Positions 17,288-25,816 of a stretch of DNA of 50,216 nt are shown in pieces. This DNA comes from Phycisphaerae bacterium (GTDB taxonomy: Bacteria; Planctomycetota; Phycisphaerae; UBA1845; PWPN01). Location: contig JAAXZI010000108.1 of NCBI GenBank assembly GCA_012719955.1, positions 1 through 50,216 on the forward strand, given 5' to 3'. The notes under the pieces were generated by a model that worked only from the letters and a program-made list of their open reading frames with translations, was not told the DNA's origin and did no database searches. Numbering within the stretch: the stretch's first letter is position 1; each line of letters starts with the position of its first letter. Position numbers and translations under genes: made by a program.

Positions 17288-18307
17288 TTACTGCTCCGGT
17301 TCGCCCAGGACCGGCGGGGCCGGAGGCGGCTCTTCGATCACCGACTCGCGGTCCGTGGGAACGGCCGGGCGCTCACTGGCGCGGGGGGTCGAACGCGTGC
17401 CGGCCGCGCGGTTGCGGGCGGGGGCCGCCTCGTTCGCGCCTTCCAGCTCGCTGGGCTTCACGAAGGTTCCGGCTTCATCGTTCTCATAGACGCCGGTCGA
17501 GCCGGTCCCCGTGATGGCCCCCTTCGGCACCAGGTAGATTTCCACCCGGCGATTGCGGGCCTTTCCTTCGGTCGTGCTGTTGTCGGCAATCGGGCGCAAC
17601 TCGCCGTAACCCATGACGCCCATCCGGCTTTCAGCGATGCCCAGGCTGGACAGGATCCGCATGACCGCAATGGCCCGATGGGTGGACAGGTGCCAGTTGG
17701 TCTTATGCTCGCGGAGGGTCTCCGGCTTGACGATGCGGGTGGTGTCCGTATGACCCACGATCACCAGCTCGAGGCCACGGGCATCCGGCGACTTGATGAT
17801 GGCCGCGAATTCCCGCAGGGCGTTCTGAACTTCCCGCGAAACCGACATCTGATCGCTGCCCAGGGGGAACAGCAGGTCGGACTTCCAGCGGATGGAGTTG
17901 CCCACCCGCTCCACCAGATTGGGGTATTTCCGCACGAAATCGTCCAGCGCGGTCTCGACCGCCGCGGGCAACTGGCGGTTGATGATCATGGTGCTGCCCA
18001 CCTGCTTGCCGGCCAGCTCCTTGGCGGTGCCCAGGGCTTCGTCCAGAGCGCTGCGCAGGCCCTGGTTTTCGGCATTCAGACTGGCCAGGCTTTGCTGGGT
18101 GGTCTCCAACTGTTGCTGCAGCGCCTGGATCTGCGTGTTCTTCTGCTCGTTCATGTGCTGGCAGTCGAGCAGATCGGTCTTGGCCCGGGACAGGTCCTCC
18201 TGGGTGGCCCGCAGGGCCCGATCGCTGTCCATCCATTTCCCGTAATAGCACCCGGTGCCTGCGACCAGTAACACCATCGCCGCCACCGTCATCCAAAACC
18301 TGGTCAT
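17288..18307 (-). CDS. OmpA-family peptidoglycan-binding lipoprotein with coiled coil
   Basis: Outer-membrane-anchored, peptidoglycan-associated protein of the OmpA/Pal/MotB C-terminal family. Lipobox VAGTGC with C20, a Gln-rich coiled coil at about 33-100, and the OmpA-like domain at about 140-262, with GHTDTT (185-190), the RA..VMRIL helix and NRRVEI (252-257) for meso-DAP contact. The last 75 residues are Pro/Glu/Ala-rich and disordered. AGGAGG lies eight bases before ATG. MotB is an alternative, but a lipobox rather than a plug and transmembrane helix makes a structural lipoprotein more likely. Confidence 0.87.
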   Translation of the reverse strand: MTRFWMTVAAMVLLVAGTGCYYGKWMDSDRALRATQEDLSRAKTDLLDCQHMNEQKNTQIQALQQQLETTQQSLASLNAENQGLRSALDEALGTAKELAGKQVGSTMIINRQLPAAVETALDDFVRKYPNLVERVGNSIRWKSDLLFPLGSDQMSVSREVQNALREFAAIIKSPDARGLELVIVGHTDTTRIVKPETLREHKTNWHLSTHRAIAVMRILSSLGIAESRMGVMGYGELRPIADNSTTEGKARNRRVEIYLVPKGAITGTGSTGVYENDEAGTFVKPSELEGANEAAPARNRAAGTRSTPRASERPAVPTDRESVIEEPPPAPPVLGEPEQ

Positions 18308-18818
18308 AAAACGGCCTCCTTTACCGTTTCCCGCCGTGCTCCCGGAGTGGTCCTCTCCCGGGGGGACGCTTCAGGGCGACTGCCCGACCGCGGGGATTGA
18401 TTGCCGCCGGGGATCCAGCCGGCCGGCTATTGCTCAGGTGTAACATCCCCGCAAGCGGGTGATTTTTCAAGAGCGCATAACACCACCCGCCCCGGGCACA
18501 CTGCCCTATTTCTTTCGTCAATGAGCTCGAAAAAACTGGAGCAATTGGGGCGAGAATAACCCATGCCCCATTCTCCGTGGCCCCTCAATACCCCGTGGCG
18601 CTGCCAATGCCCCCAAATGAAGAGGGCCGCCGCAAGGGCGACCCTTCGTATTACTGATCATTGAGCTTCAGGCGTTGATCAAACCCCACAGCGCCAAGTG
18701 GGCCATTTTCTGTGGCGGCCGGGCCGGGGACCCGGCGAAAGCTGGGTGCCGGCCGTTTTGCCCGTAAAATGGCCGGCACGGAGCCCGGCCGCTACGACCT
18801 TGCGCTGCAGCCGTCAAA
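18308..18818. other. Intergenic region, 511 bp, with one dispersed repeat
   Basis: Between the OmpA-like gene and the HTH-membrane gene on the same strand. It must hold the promoter of the OmpA-like gene, but I see no convincing -10. It holds an imperfect hairpin near 18620-18650 (GAGGGCCGCC...GGGCGACCCTTC) and a family C repeat at 18771-18798. No ORF with coding character. Confidence 0.45.
18771..18798. repeat. GGCCGGCACGGAGCCCGGCC repeat (family C), copy 2
   Basis: Differs from copies 1 and 3 by a single T-to-C change in the shared core. Preceded by a related stretch (GGTGCCGGCCGTTTTGCCCG) also seen near copy 3. Confidence 0.75.
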
Positions 18819-19910
18819 TCACTTCTTGGCCTTCTTTTCCTTGCGGGCCTTCGGGGCCTTGGGCGCCCGCGGGGCCTTGGGCTTACCGATGAAATAGCCC
18901 ACCAGGGCGCACAGGCCGCCCAGCAGGATGCTCCCGCCGAGGGTGAACCAGAACTGCTCGGCCATTGTGGCCAGGTATGAGGGCCAGGTGCCCATCATCA
19001 TCGCGACCGTCGCCGCGCCCAGCAAAGCCAGCACGATGGACGCCGCCACCAGCAGTCCGACGAAGACCGGCGAAACCGGCTCCACGGGGGCCAACATCAC
19101 CATCGCGCCGGCCGAGGGCACCATGGGCAGTTCCGCCTCGGCGAGGGCATCTTCCTCTGCGGACGGCTCGTCCTGGGTAGCTGTCGCCCCACTGGGCACC
19201 ACGGTTTCAGCCGTGTCGCCCATGTCGATGCCTTCCAGCAACTCCGCGCCCAGCGAGGTGTCGTCGCTCTCGCGGGTCAGATCCAACAGACCCGATCCGC
19301 CGCCGCTGCCATCCAGCCCCAGATGCTCGTCGGCGCCCGTCATCATGGTCTTGGCCCGCGGGTCGGCGGCGATCTCCAGGTCGTCGTCGTCGAAGACGCT
19401 GATGCCGATGTTGGTGATGACGGTGTCATCCTTGCGGTTGCCCAACTCGCGATCGGCCTCGTCCAGGCGAAGAATATCCGCGCCCGAACCACTGCCACTC
19501 TTGGAGCTTTCGCGGGGCTTGGGCGGCGTGGCGGTGTCTGTATCGGCGAGCGTCAGGCCGGTCGTGCTGCCGCTGCCGCTCTTGAGAGCGGGCAGCCCCG
19601 AATCGGACCCGCCCAGATCGATCGGCGCGTCCGCCTCCTCGAGCCCCAGGCCGGAGCCCGAATCACTCTGGCTCAAAGCCGGCATATCGCTGGATTCGTC
19701 GGCCAGCTTCAACTCGCCGCTGCTGCTGGAGCTGGCGGCGTTATCGCCGGTTTCGGCAGCCAGTTTTTCCACCTCATCCACGCGGTAATTCAGCTTACCG
19801 GCATCGCGAAATTCGCGCAGCTTGCCGGCACGGACCAAGCCGCGGAGTTGCTCTTCATTGCAGCCGAGCCGAGCGGCCGCTTCTTCCAGGTTGTAGTACA
19901 TCTTCGCCAT
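18819..19910 (-). CDS. Excisionase-like HTH protein with acidic linker and C-terminal membrane anchor
   Basis: 363 aa in three parts. Residues 1-55 form a MerR/excisionase-like DNA-binding helix-turn-helix (YYNLEEAAARLGCNEEQLR). Residues 56-275 are Ser/Gly/Asp-rich and probably disordered, with a recurring leucine-X-leucine acidic motif at about 67, 88, 119, 147, 197 and 209. Two membrane spans (about 282-305 and 322-342) are followed by a very basic Lys/Pro/Ala tail. GGAG lies eight bases before ATG. It could tether DNA or another partner to the membrane; no function is established. Confidence 0.75.
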   Translation of the reverse strand: MAKMYYNLEEAAARLGCNEEQLRGLVRAGKLREFRDAGKLNYRVDEVEKLAAETGDNAASSSSSGELKLADESSDMPALSQSDSGSGLGLEEADAPIDLGGSDSGLPALKSGSGSTTGLTLADTDTATPPKPRESSKSGSGSGADILRLDEADRELGNRKDDTVITNIGISVFDDDDLEIAADPRAKTMMTGADEHLGLDGSGGGSGLLDLTRESDDTSLGAELLEGIDMGDTAETVVPSGATATQDEPSAEEDALAEAELPMVPSAGAMVMLAPVEPVSPVFVGLLVAASIVLALLGAATVAMMMGTWPSYLATMAEQFWFTLGGSILLGGLCALVGYFIGKPKAPRAPKAPKARKEKKAKK

Positions 19911-20079
19911 GACGTTATCTCCGCTACCGCTACTCTTAAGCTATTCTAGTCGAGGTCCCACTGTCCAAACCAGTCCCGGCCATTGGTACGTACCGGCCGT
20001 GCCGACCGCGAGTTCGACCCGGGAGCCGACAGCTCATGCGCGGCTCGCGGAACGGAAGGCCCATCTGCTCGCCAAGACC

Positions 20080-20586
20080 TCACAGACCGGATCCAGCCGG
20101 ACGCGTGGCCGGATCCCGATTGCTGCGCTGCTGCTGGACCATCGCTCGCACCTCGCTGGGGATGGGAGCAGCGGTATTGAATTCTTCCAGGTACCGATCG
20201 AAAACCCAGCTCCGGGCGGCCAGCAGCTTGAGCTGAGGTTCGCCGGTAGCGCCGGAGCGTTCCAGCTCATAACACCAGACGGTACCCGTGTCTACGTCCA
20301 CCATGAACAGGCCATAGCTGCGGGCGCTGATCTGCCCGGTAAAGGCGTAAATGCCGCGCGCCCCTTCCAGGGATCGCGGCAAGCCGGGGGTCTGAGCCAA
20401 GGCCGATCGAAAGAAAGCAGAGTCGTCTCGACGCACCACCAGCGCGGTGGCAATGATGGCCAGCAACACGACAAGGATCCACCAGACAGTCTGGGACCAG
20501 GCAGGCTGAATGCAAACCACCTGGGGGCCGGCAGGGTCGCGGGTCGCATCGACCAGTTTCGGGCGGCTTTCAGGATCGGCGGGCAT
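20080..20586 (-). CDS. Membrane-anchored hypothetical protein
   Basis: 168 aa from ATG 20586, which has AGGGG eight bases upstream. One membrane span at about 30-50 (VWWILVVLLAIIATALVV) is followed by a soluble domain (ARGIYAFTGQISARSYGLF, then DVDTGTVWCYELE) that looks like a single beta-propeller-type or sensor repeat, and a Gln/Arg-rich tail. I do not recognise the family. The frame is open upstream to 20775, but that part lacks coding character and holds a promoter-like TATAAT. The gene to its right (20747-21400) also encodes a membrane protein on the same strand. Confidence 0.7.
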   Translation of the reverse strand: MPADPESRPKLVDATRDPAGPQVVCIQPAWSQTVWWILVVLLAIIATALVVRRDDSAFFRSALAQTPGLPRSLEGARGIYAFTGQISARSYGLFMVDVDTGTVWCYELERSGATGEPQLKLLAARSWVFDRYLEEFNTAAPIPSEVRAMVQQQRSNRDPATRPAGSGL

Positions 20587-20655
20587 AATCGATCCCCTGT
20601 CAAGACGCAGGCTTTGGCGCGGAAAGGACTTACGAGTCCTCACGATCGGCCGGGC

Positions 20656-20661
20656 ATTATA
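20656..20661 (-). promoter_or_regulatory. Candidate promoter of the 168-aa membrane protein gene
   Basis: TATAAT on the - strand followed by GCCC, with TTGCAT 16 bp upstream (20683-20678). It lies 69 bp before the start at 20586. Confidence 0.55.
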
Positions 20662-20746
20662 ACTGGGATAAGAAAGTATGCAAGAGAGCTGCCCGCGGCG
20701 GCCTTTGGCTGGGGGTGGCAATTCCTGGCGGCGGGTTGGCAGGGCG

Positions 20747-21400
20747 CTAGGCGAACAGAATCTGCCGGACCACATCCACGATCTGGTCCATGTGGGTAAA
20801 CAGATACCACATGGGCAATCCCAGCAGCGAAGCTCCGATGACCACCAGGCTCGCCCCGGTGGGTGAAGGAAGCATGGATTCGCAGCCCAGCTCGTCGTTC
20901 AGGGCCTCCACCAACTGCCGGGCGTGGGCGGAATGCCGTCCGGCCCCGTGGAACTCAAGGGAGACATTGCGGAGCCAAGTGATGCCATGGCGGGTAAGCT
21001 GGAGTCCGACCGGATCGATGCACAGCACATCGCCCTCGGTCCGGAGCTGCCACCCCTGCCGACGGCAGGCCCGACCCAGGAGCCGATGGAACTGACCAAC
21101 CCCGACGTTGTAGATCACCCAGGCGGTATGCCGGGCGGGCAGCATGGCCCGGAACAAGGCCACGACGCCGGCCACGACCACGAGCGCCAGCCAGCCGTGG
21201 CCAGTGGCCACCAGGCCGAATGCGGGAACCAGGACCAGGGGTACGAACGCGCTGGCCAGCAGTACGAAATCCCGGCGGGCACTAATCAAAAAAGGCCGGG
21301 CCTGGCTGTTCACCAGGCCCAAGGCCAGAAAATAGACCGCGATAGGCCCCAGAGCCAACACCACTTGGAGGATAAATAGGACTTGGTCTCGAGCGTCCAA
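20747..21400 (-). CDS. Hypothetical membrane protein, TTG start
   Basis: About 217 aa. Two or three membrane spans in the first 100 residues (VLFILQVVLALGPIAVYFLA, FVLLASAFVPLVLVPAFGLV, WLALVVVAGVVALF), a soluble middle part (GRACRRQGWQLRTEGDVLC, then QLTRHGITWLRN) and a further hydrophobic stretch near the C-terminus (SLVVIGASLLGLPMWYLF). No ATG is available near the N-terminus. TTG at 21400 has AGGAG seven bases upstream and is preferred; TTG 21415 is the alternative. Function unknown. Confidence 0.7.
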   Translation of the reverse strand: MDARDQVLFILQVVLALGPIAVYFLALGLVNSQARPFLISARRDFVLLASAFVPLVLVPAFGLVATGHGWLALVVVAGVVALFRAMLPARHTAWVIYNVGVGQFHRLLGRACRRQGWQLRTEGDVLCIDPVGLQLTRHGITWLRNVSLEFHGAGRHSAHARQLVEALNDELGCESMLPSPTGASLVVIGASLLGLPMWYLFTHMDQIVDVVRQILFA

Positions 21401-21440
21401 GCTGAGTCTCCTCAAACTCCAGAACCTATCATATCACATT

Positions 21441-21851
21441 TTAAGCCTGCTCCGTGCCCGCAGTCTTCTCCTCGGTACCAGCGGCCGCCGGTTGGCTGAT
21501 GTGCGTTCCAACGCCGGCGACCTTCCGGTATCCCAAGTAACGAATCACCTCAAAAACTTCGCTCCAGGAGGGGAACGGGCGATTGTTGACCCGTTTGTAC
21601 TCATCGATGGCCAGGACGAACTCGAGCAACTCCCCGGACATCTCCCCTTCTTCGGCCTCGCGACGGATATCCGTCCGCCGTCGACCTGGTCCGCGGCGCC
21701 GATCCAGCGCACTGCGGCGATCCACGACGGATCGTCGGTCAGCTATGCGCCTTTCAGGACCGGTATATTCCTCTGGCACCCCAACCCCCTGATTCGTTTT
21801 TGGGTTCTCGACCAAAACCGTCGTTTCCAGATTCAAACTGACTCCCCCCAT
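21441..21851 (-). CDS. Small hypothetical protein with arginine/aspartate GPERR-DRR repeats
   Basis: About 136 aa from ATG 21851. A basic, repetitive stretch ([10 protein letters not shown], then [17 protein letters not shown]) precedes a compact C-terminal domain ([20 protein letters not shown], then [18 protein letters not shown]) that looks like the real fold, three helices with a conserved-looking Trp. The tail is Ala/Glu-rich. I do not know a named family. No clear Shine-Dalgarno, so the start is uncertain. Confidence 0.65.
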   Translation of the reverse strand: MGGVSLNLETTVLVENPKTNQGVGVPEEYTGPERRIADRRSVVDRRSALDRRRGPGRRRTDIRREAEEGEMSGELLEFVLAIDEYKRVNNRPFPSWSEVFEVIRYLGYRKVAGVGTHISQPAAAGTEEKTAGTEQA

Positions 21852-22116
21852 CGAGAGGCGGATCGACGATTGGCATCCTCCCCGGTTCCGCGGTTTCGCT
21901 GTCGGTGTCAAAGCGGCCGGCACATCCAGCCGTGGGCCGGTCAACAGGCCGGCCGCCCAAGTTGGTGCAAAACACGCTGACAGGATGCGACACGAGCAGT
22001 GCTTCCAGTTCCCCGGCTCCGCAAAGCTCCTCGCGATAACGACTGCCTCCCTCGGCCCATGGCCGGAGACCCGTCGGATCGCTACAGAGCGCGGAACCTT
22101 CTAACCGAGCACGGCA

Positions 22117-22482
22117 CTAGAAGTCGTCGTCGTCCTCGTCGTCGATATCTTCATCCTCATCTTCGTCTTCGAAGTCGTCGTCTTCGAAGTCGTCGTCATC
22201 CAGATCATCGTCCAGATCGTCGTCCTCGTCCTCTTCATCGTCAAAGAAATCGGCGTCCTCGTCGTCCTCGTCGTCATCTTCGTCGGGATCGCGGGCGTCC
22301 ATGACGATGGTGTAGCCGGTATCGGTCGGATCAGCCCAGGGGAACGGCAATTTATCGGACCGAGCCGTCTCTTCCTCGTCCTCGGCCGGGCCCTCTTCGA
22401 GCAGGGCGAGAGCCGGACCACACACAGGGTCGCTCACGACAACCAGCTCGGATGTTTCTCTATCGTCGTTTGTCCATCGCAT
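22117..22482 (-). CDS. Hyperacidic Asp/Glu-tailed protein
   Basis: 121 aa. The first 65 residues are ordinary (SELVVVSDPVCGPALALLEE, FPWADPTDTGYTIVMDARDP); the last 55 are almost wholly Asp and Glu with scattered Phe, coded by near-tandem GAC/GAT/GAG/GAA runs. GAGGAG lies seven bases before ATG. The acidic tail may mimic nucleic acid or bind cations or basic proteins; this is speculation. A second acidic-tailed small protein is encoded at 27914-28231. Confidence 0.7.
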   Translation of the reverse strand: MRWTNDDRETSELVVVSDPVCGPALALLEEGPAEDEEETARSDKLPFPWADPTDTGYTIVMDARDPDEDDDEDDEDADFFDDEEDEDDDLDDDLDDDDFEDDDFEDEDEDEDIDDEDDDDF

Positions 22483-22637
22483 ACGAAGGCTCCTCTTGTG
22501 AATGCTGGGTTACCATGTCCGCGGAAAGTGTATAACGCAATCAAAGGTCGTCAAGCGAAAAACCGCCCCCTCTTGACCCGTTTGCCCGGATTCAGCCGTG
22601 CCGCACAGAGAACAGTCGGCTGGGCAGTCAATTTACC

Positions 22638-23615
22638 TTAACGTTTCTCGGATCTGGGACGGATTTCGAGGGTGGCAGGCTGGGTTCCCTGGGCCGGGGT
22701 CAGCCGCCAGGTCAGACGCCCCAGCAGCCGAGCCGATTCCAGGACCTCGCCCAGGGTGCCCCGGGCTTCAAACGGGGTGGGGAAGGGCGCCCCCGGCGGG
22801 ATGACCCGGCAGGCGATGCCGCCGGCCCGGGACAGACGGTCGCCAAATTCCTCCCAATTTTGGACGGAACGGTCCAGGATCACGAACTGATCGAGTGGAC
22901 CAGCAGGGCGCTGCACCTCTTCGGAGGCCGGGGCCATGACGCTGGGCCGGGTGGTGGGGACTTCAACCCCCACGGCAACGGGGACAACCCAGAGCGCCCC
23001 GTCTATCAAGGCAGTTTTGGCCTTGAGCTGATCTTCAAGGGCGGTGCGGACCGCCGCCAGCGAGGCATCTACGATTTCAAGGTGAACCAACGGTTCCTCA
23101 GAGAGGATAGACGGGTGAAAGATGGCGTCGATGGCAAATTTGGTGGAAATATCCCGGGCCACACTGCTCAGGGGGCTGTCAATCCAGGTCACGTTGGCCC
23201 GCCGCTGGTTCAAGGCCGCAAGCCGCTCTTGCCAGCCGAGCGGTTCGACCAGCGCCCCCCCGGTCAGCCGCCAGACGCGGGGCAGTTTCCGCGGCGGAGC
23301 GATCAGCACCAGGTCTTCTCGAACCACCGCCTCCAAGTCGGCCAGCCGGGCCGCCCACCGGAAAGCCTGCCGGACGGTCAGATGGGTGGCAAAAAGGCGA
23401 AGCCGCCGGTCCATCACCTCGGCGGGCACCTCCGGGTCCACCAGGTAGGTCGTCTGGGAGGCCCGGGTCAGTTCATCAAGCACCTGCCGAAGGGGCAGGC
23501 CGCGCCAGTCCACGGGCAGGGAATCCTCCAGGCGCGTCTGGGCCGCGTTGGCGGAAGCATTCCACGTCAGCGGCAAGCCGGCCAGCGTCAATAACAATAT
23601 CCCGGGGGCTCTCAT
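22638..23615 (-). CDS. Exported protein with secretin/TonB short N-terminal (STN)-like domains
   Basis: 325 aa from ATG 23615, with an N-terminal signal peptide (ILLLTLAGLPLTW, cleavage near ANAA). The mature part opens with LPVDWRGLPLRQVLDELTRA and LRLFATHLTVRQAF, which follow the pattern of STN/secretin N0 domains (PLRQVLDxL, LTVxxAL). A second similar unit follows (TWIDSPLSSVARDISTKF, VDASLAAVRTALEDQL). No secretin pore domain. It may be a periplasmic adaptor in a secretion or pilus context. TATAAT lies only 9 nt upstream of the ATG, suggesting a very short or absent leader. Confidence 0.65.
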   Translation of the reverse strand: MRAPGILLLTLAGLPLTWNASANAAQTRLEDSLPVDWRGLPLRQVLDELTRASQTTYLVDPEVPAEVMDRRLRLFATHLTVRQAFRWAARLADLEAVVREDLVLIAPPRKLPRVWRLTGGALVEPLGWQERLAALNQRRANVTWIDSPLSSVARDISTKFAIDAIFHPSILSEEPLVHLEIVDASLAAVRTALEDQLKAKTALIDGALWVVPVAVGVEVPTTRPSVMAPASEEVQRPAGPLDQFVILDRSVQNWEEFGDRLSRAGGIACRVIPPGAPFPTPFEARGTLGEVLESARLLGRLTWRLTPAQGTQPATLEIRPRSEKR

Positions 23616-23624
23616 AGCTTGGGC

Positions 23625-23630
23625 ATTATA
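23625..23630 (-). promoter_or_regulatory. Candidate promoter with near-leaderless start
   Basis: TATATAAT on the - strand followed by GCCCAAGCT and then the ATG at 23615. A start site 6-8 bp after the -10 would leave at most a few untranslated bases. Confidence 0.45.
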
Positions 23631-23781
23631 TACGCCGGTCTGCGGAGGCGTCGCTCCCACCCTGCCGGTTCGCTTGTCCCGTCCCCCTCTCCAGAATAAC
23701 ATCGTCTGCGACGCCCGGACCAGATTTTGGCCAGACAGGTGCGCCGGCTCGCCGGGTGAGCTTCTGTGGAATTGAATCATC

Positions 23782-24447
23782 ATGCCCATTCGCTTCACCT
23801 GCCCGTCCTGCCAACAACCCCTGGAGATTGACGACACCTGGGGCGGCCAATCGGTGGCCTGCCCTTACTGTCGGCGGGTCATCACCGCGCCGTCATCCAG
23901 CACCTGGCCCACCGGCGAGGTGCCCATGGCTTCCCCGGCCGGCGTTGGAAGCGGGCCGACCGAACCCCCGGCAAGCGCGGCGTCACCGCCGCCCTTCCAG
24001 GGCTTCGCCCCCCCGCCACCGCCGCCGGGCTATGCGTCAAGGTCCGAATACCGGCCGCCGCAAAGCGGTTTGGCCGGCTGGGCCCTGACCCTGGCCATCG
24101 CGGGCGCTCTGCTCTCGGGCCTGGCCACCCTCCTGTGGCTGGGCATGGCTGGCAATCTCGTGATGCAGAAAGCCGGTCCCAACCCCACCCAGGAAGAAAC
24201 CAGCCGGATCATGCGCGAGATGCTCGAACAGGGGCAGGCGCCTCGTCACCCCGTGCTCTCCGGCGCGGTTCTCATCGCCACGTTAAGCAGCCTTGCCGGA
24301 CTGATCCTGGGAATTCGCTCTCTGGCCCGGCAGGAGCCCGGGCGCGGGTTGGCCATTACGGCCTGCGTACTGGGCGCGATGTTCCTGGTCTGCCAGACGA
24401 TGTTAATGCTGCTCGTGCTCGCGGCGCACGGGCCGGGCGGCGCCTGA
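23782..24447 (+). CDS. Zinc-ribbon membrane protein
   Basis: 221 aa. The N-terminus is a zinc ribbon with CPSCQQPLEIDD and CPYCRR (two CxxC pairs, residues about 7-34). A Pro/Ser/Ala-rich linker (about 40-95) follows, then three hydrophobic spans in a DUF4190-like arrangement (GWALTLAIAGALLSGLATLL, LSGAVLIATLSSLAGLILG, LAITACVLGAMFLVCQTML). Proteins of this design are common in Planctomycetota; the role is unknown. Divergent from the STN-like gene with 166 bp between them. No clear Shine-Dalgarno at ATG 23782. Confidence 0.75.
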   Translation: MPIRFTCPSCQQPLEIDDTWGGQSVACPYCRRVITAPSSSTWPTGEVPMASPAGVGSGPTEPPASAASPPPFQGFAPPPPPPGYASRSEYRPPQSGLAGWALTLAIAGALLSGLATLLWLGMAGNLVMQKAGPNPTQEETSRIMREMLEQGQAPRHPVLSGAVLIATLSSLAGLILGIRSLARQEPGRGLAITACVLGAMFLVCQTMLMLLVLAAHGPGGA

Positions 24448-24539
24448 ACAAAATCGAGACTGCTCGCATTGACTTGCAGCCGCGGGTTTGTTAGGTTCGA
24501 AATAGTCGCAGTTCACCTTGTGCATTCGGGAGTCCACCC

Positions 24540-24974
24540 ATGGACGCCTTCGAAGCAGTTTCACTGCCTGAACCCTCCGCCACGATCGGTCAGCGCTATT
24601 TTTCAATCACCGAAGCCAACCGGGCCCTGGTTCTCGTCCGCCGGATTGTGGCCGATATTGTCCGCGAGTACCGGCGGCTGTGTACGCTGAAAGAGGCCTA
24701 CCAGCGCTACGACGAGAAGGGCAATATCGTGCTGGCCGAACAGACTCGACAGGATTACGTGTCCGTCTTCAACCGCCTCTCGACCCTGCGCGACGAACTC
24801 GAGGAGATCGGCTGCGAGCTCAAGGATTACGAGACGGGCCTGGTCGATTTCCCGACCCGGCTCGGCGGCCGCGAAGTTCTGCTCTGCTGGAAGCTCGGGG
24901 AAGAGTCCATCGAGTACTGGCACGAGGTGGACGCGGGATACGAAGGCCGGCGACGCATCGTAAAAGATGTTTGA
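24540..24974 (+). CDS. DUF2203 family protein
   Basis: 144 aa helical protein of the DUF2203 family, function unknown. The family pattern is clear: YFSITEANRALVLVRRIV at the N-terminus, a long coiled helical pair (RLSTLRDELEEIGCELKDY), then DYETGLVDFPTRLGGREVLLC with the conserved CWKLGEESIEYWHEVDAGY. GGGAG lies eight bases before ATG 24540. It follows the zinc-ribbon gene on the same strand with a 92-bp gap. Confidence 0.85.
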   Translation: MDAFEAVSLPEPSATIGQRYFSITEANRALVLVRRIVADIVREYRRLCTLKEAYQRYDEKGNIVLAEQTRQDYVSVFNRLSTLRDELEEIGCELKDYETGLVDFPTRLGGREVLLCWKLGEESIEYWHEVDAGYEGRRRIVKDV

Positions 24975-25036
24975 GCCGGCGGACCGGCACAGCTCCCCCC
25001 CACTCAAAGATGATGACCCGCTTGTGGGACTGACGT

Positions 25037-25816
25037 TTAGTCGTTCGTTTCCAGTCCCCTCTTGCCAGACTGCCGTTCCGCGGCCGGATTGGAAGCTCCC
25101 CGAAGGACACGCTCGTACTCCTGGCGAAGCAATTCCTCCTTGCGCTTCTCCCGATCGGCCAGGCGGCGCTCCTGCTCATCAAGCCGGGCCCTCAGATGCT
25201 GAATTTCCATGCGAATCCGTTCCTGGTGACGATCGAATCGTTCGCCAATCCGGGCCTGGAGTTCGGCACGCAGGCGGGCGCGCTCCTGCTCCGTTTTCGC
25301 CTGGCGGCACCGCCGGGACAGGGATGTGATCACCATCTGCAGGCGGTACTCATCGACCATCTTCTGAGCCAGCCGCTGATCGCGCCGGTTCACCTCCATA
25401 ATGGGCCGCAGCGGCCCGCCGACCCGGCGTAACATGCGATTGAACTCCCCTGGCTTGACCTGGCGAAGCTTTTCGAGCCGCTGGTGAAGCTGGGGAAAGT
25501 TCGCCCGCGCGAAGTGCATCAGCTCCTCCACCTCCGCGGCGGGAAGCGGATCATCGCTGACCGGAGCCGACGGCTTCCTTTCGGCTCGACGACGAGCACC
25601 AACCGAGCCCCCCTCTTGCCGAGCGGATCCCTCTGACTTTTTCTTCCGTGGACCACCGACCTCGTTTCTGCTTCCGGCCGGCGCGGTGGTCACCGAGCCA
25701 CTGGTCACCGTTTCCCCAGCCGGACGCGCCGCTGCTTCCCCGTGCGGTTGTTCCGTCGGTCCGGCCGTCCAGGCCAGCAATCCCAAAACCGCCAGCAGAT
25801 TCAACAGTAGCATCAT
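25037..25816 (-). CDS. Coiled-coil exported protein, third gene of sigma-factor operon
   Basis: 259 aa. Hydrophobic N-terminus (MLLLNLLAVLGLLAW) followed by an Ala/Gly/Glu-rich linker to about residue 95. A long, charged helical region follows (ARANFPQLHQRLEKLRQVKP, then RRDQRLAQKMVDEYRLQM and LRARLDEQERRLADREKRKE). It resembles periplasmic stress-sensing proteins of the CpxP/ZraP type in composition, though no LTxxQ motif is seen. Its ATG overlaps the stop of the anti-sigma gene (ATGA), so the two are translationally coupled. Confidence 0.65.
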   Translation of the reverse strand: MMLLLNLLAVLGLLAWTAGPTEQPHGEAAARPAGETVTSGSVTTAPAGSRNEVGGPRKKKSEGSARQEGGSVGARRRAERKPSAPVSDDPLPAAEVEELMHFARANFPQLHQRLEKLRQVKPGEFNRMLRRVGGPLRPIMEVNRRDQRLAQKMVDEYRLQMVITSLSRRCRQAKTEQERARLRAELQARIGERFDRHQERIRMEIQHLRARLDEQERRLADREKRKEELLRQEYERVLRGASNPAAERQSGKRGLETND

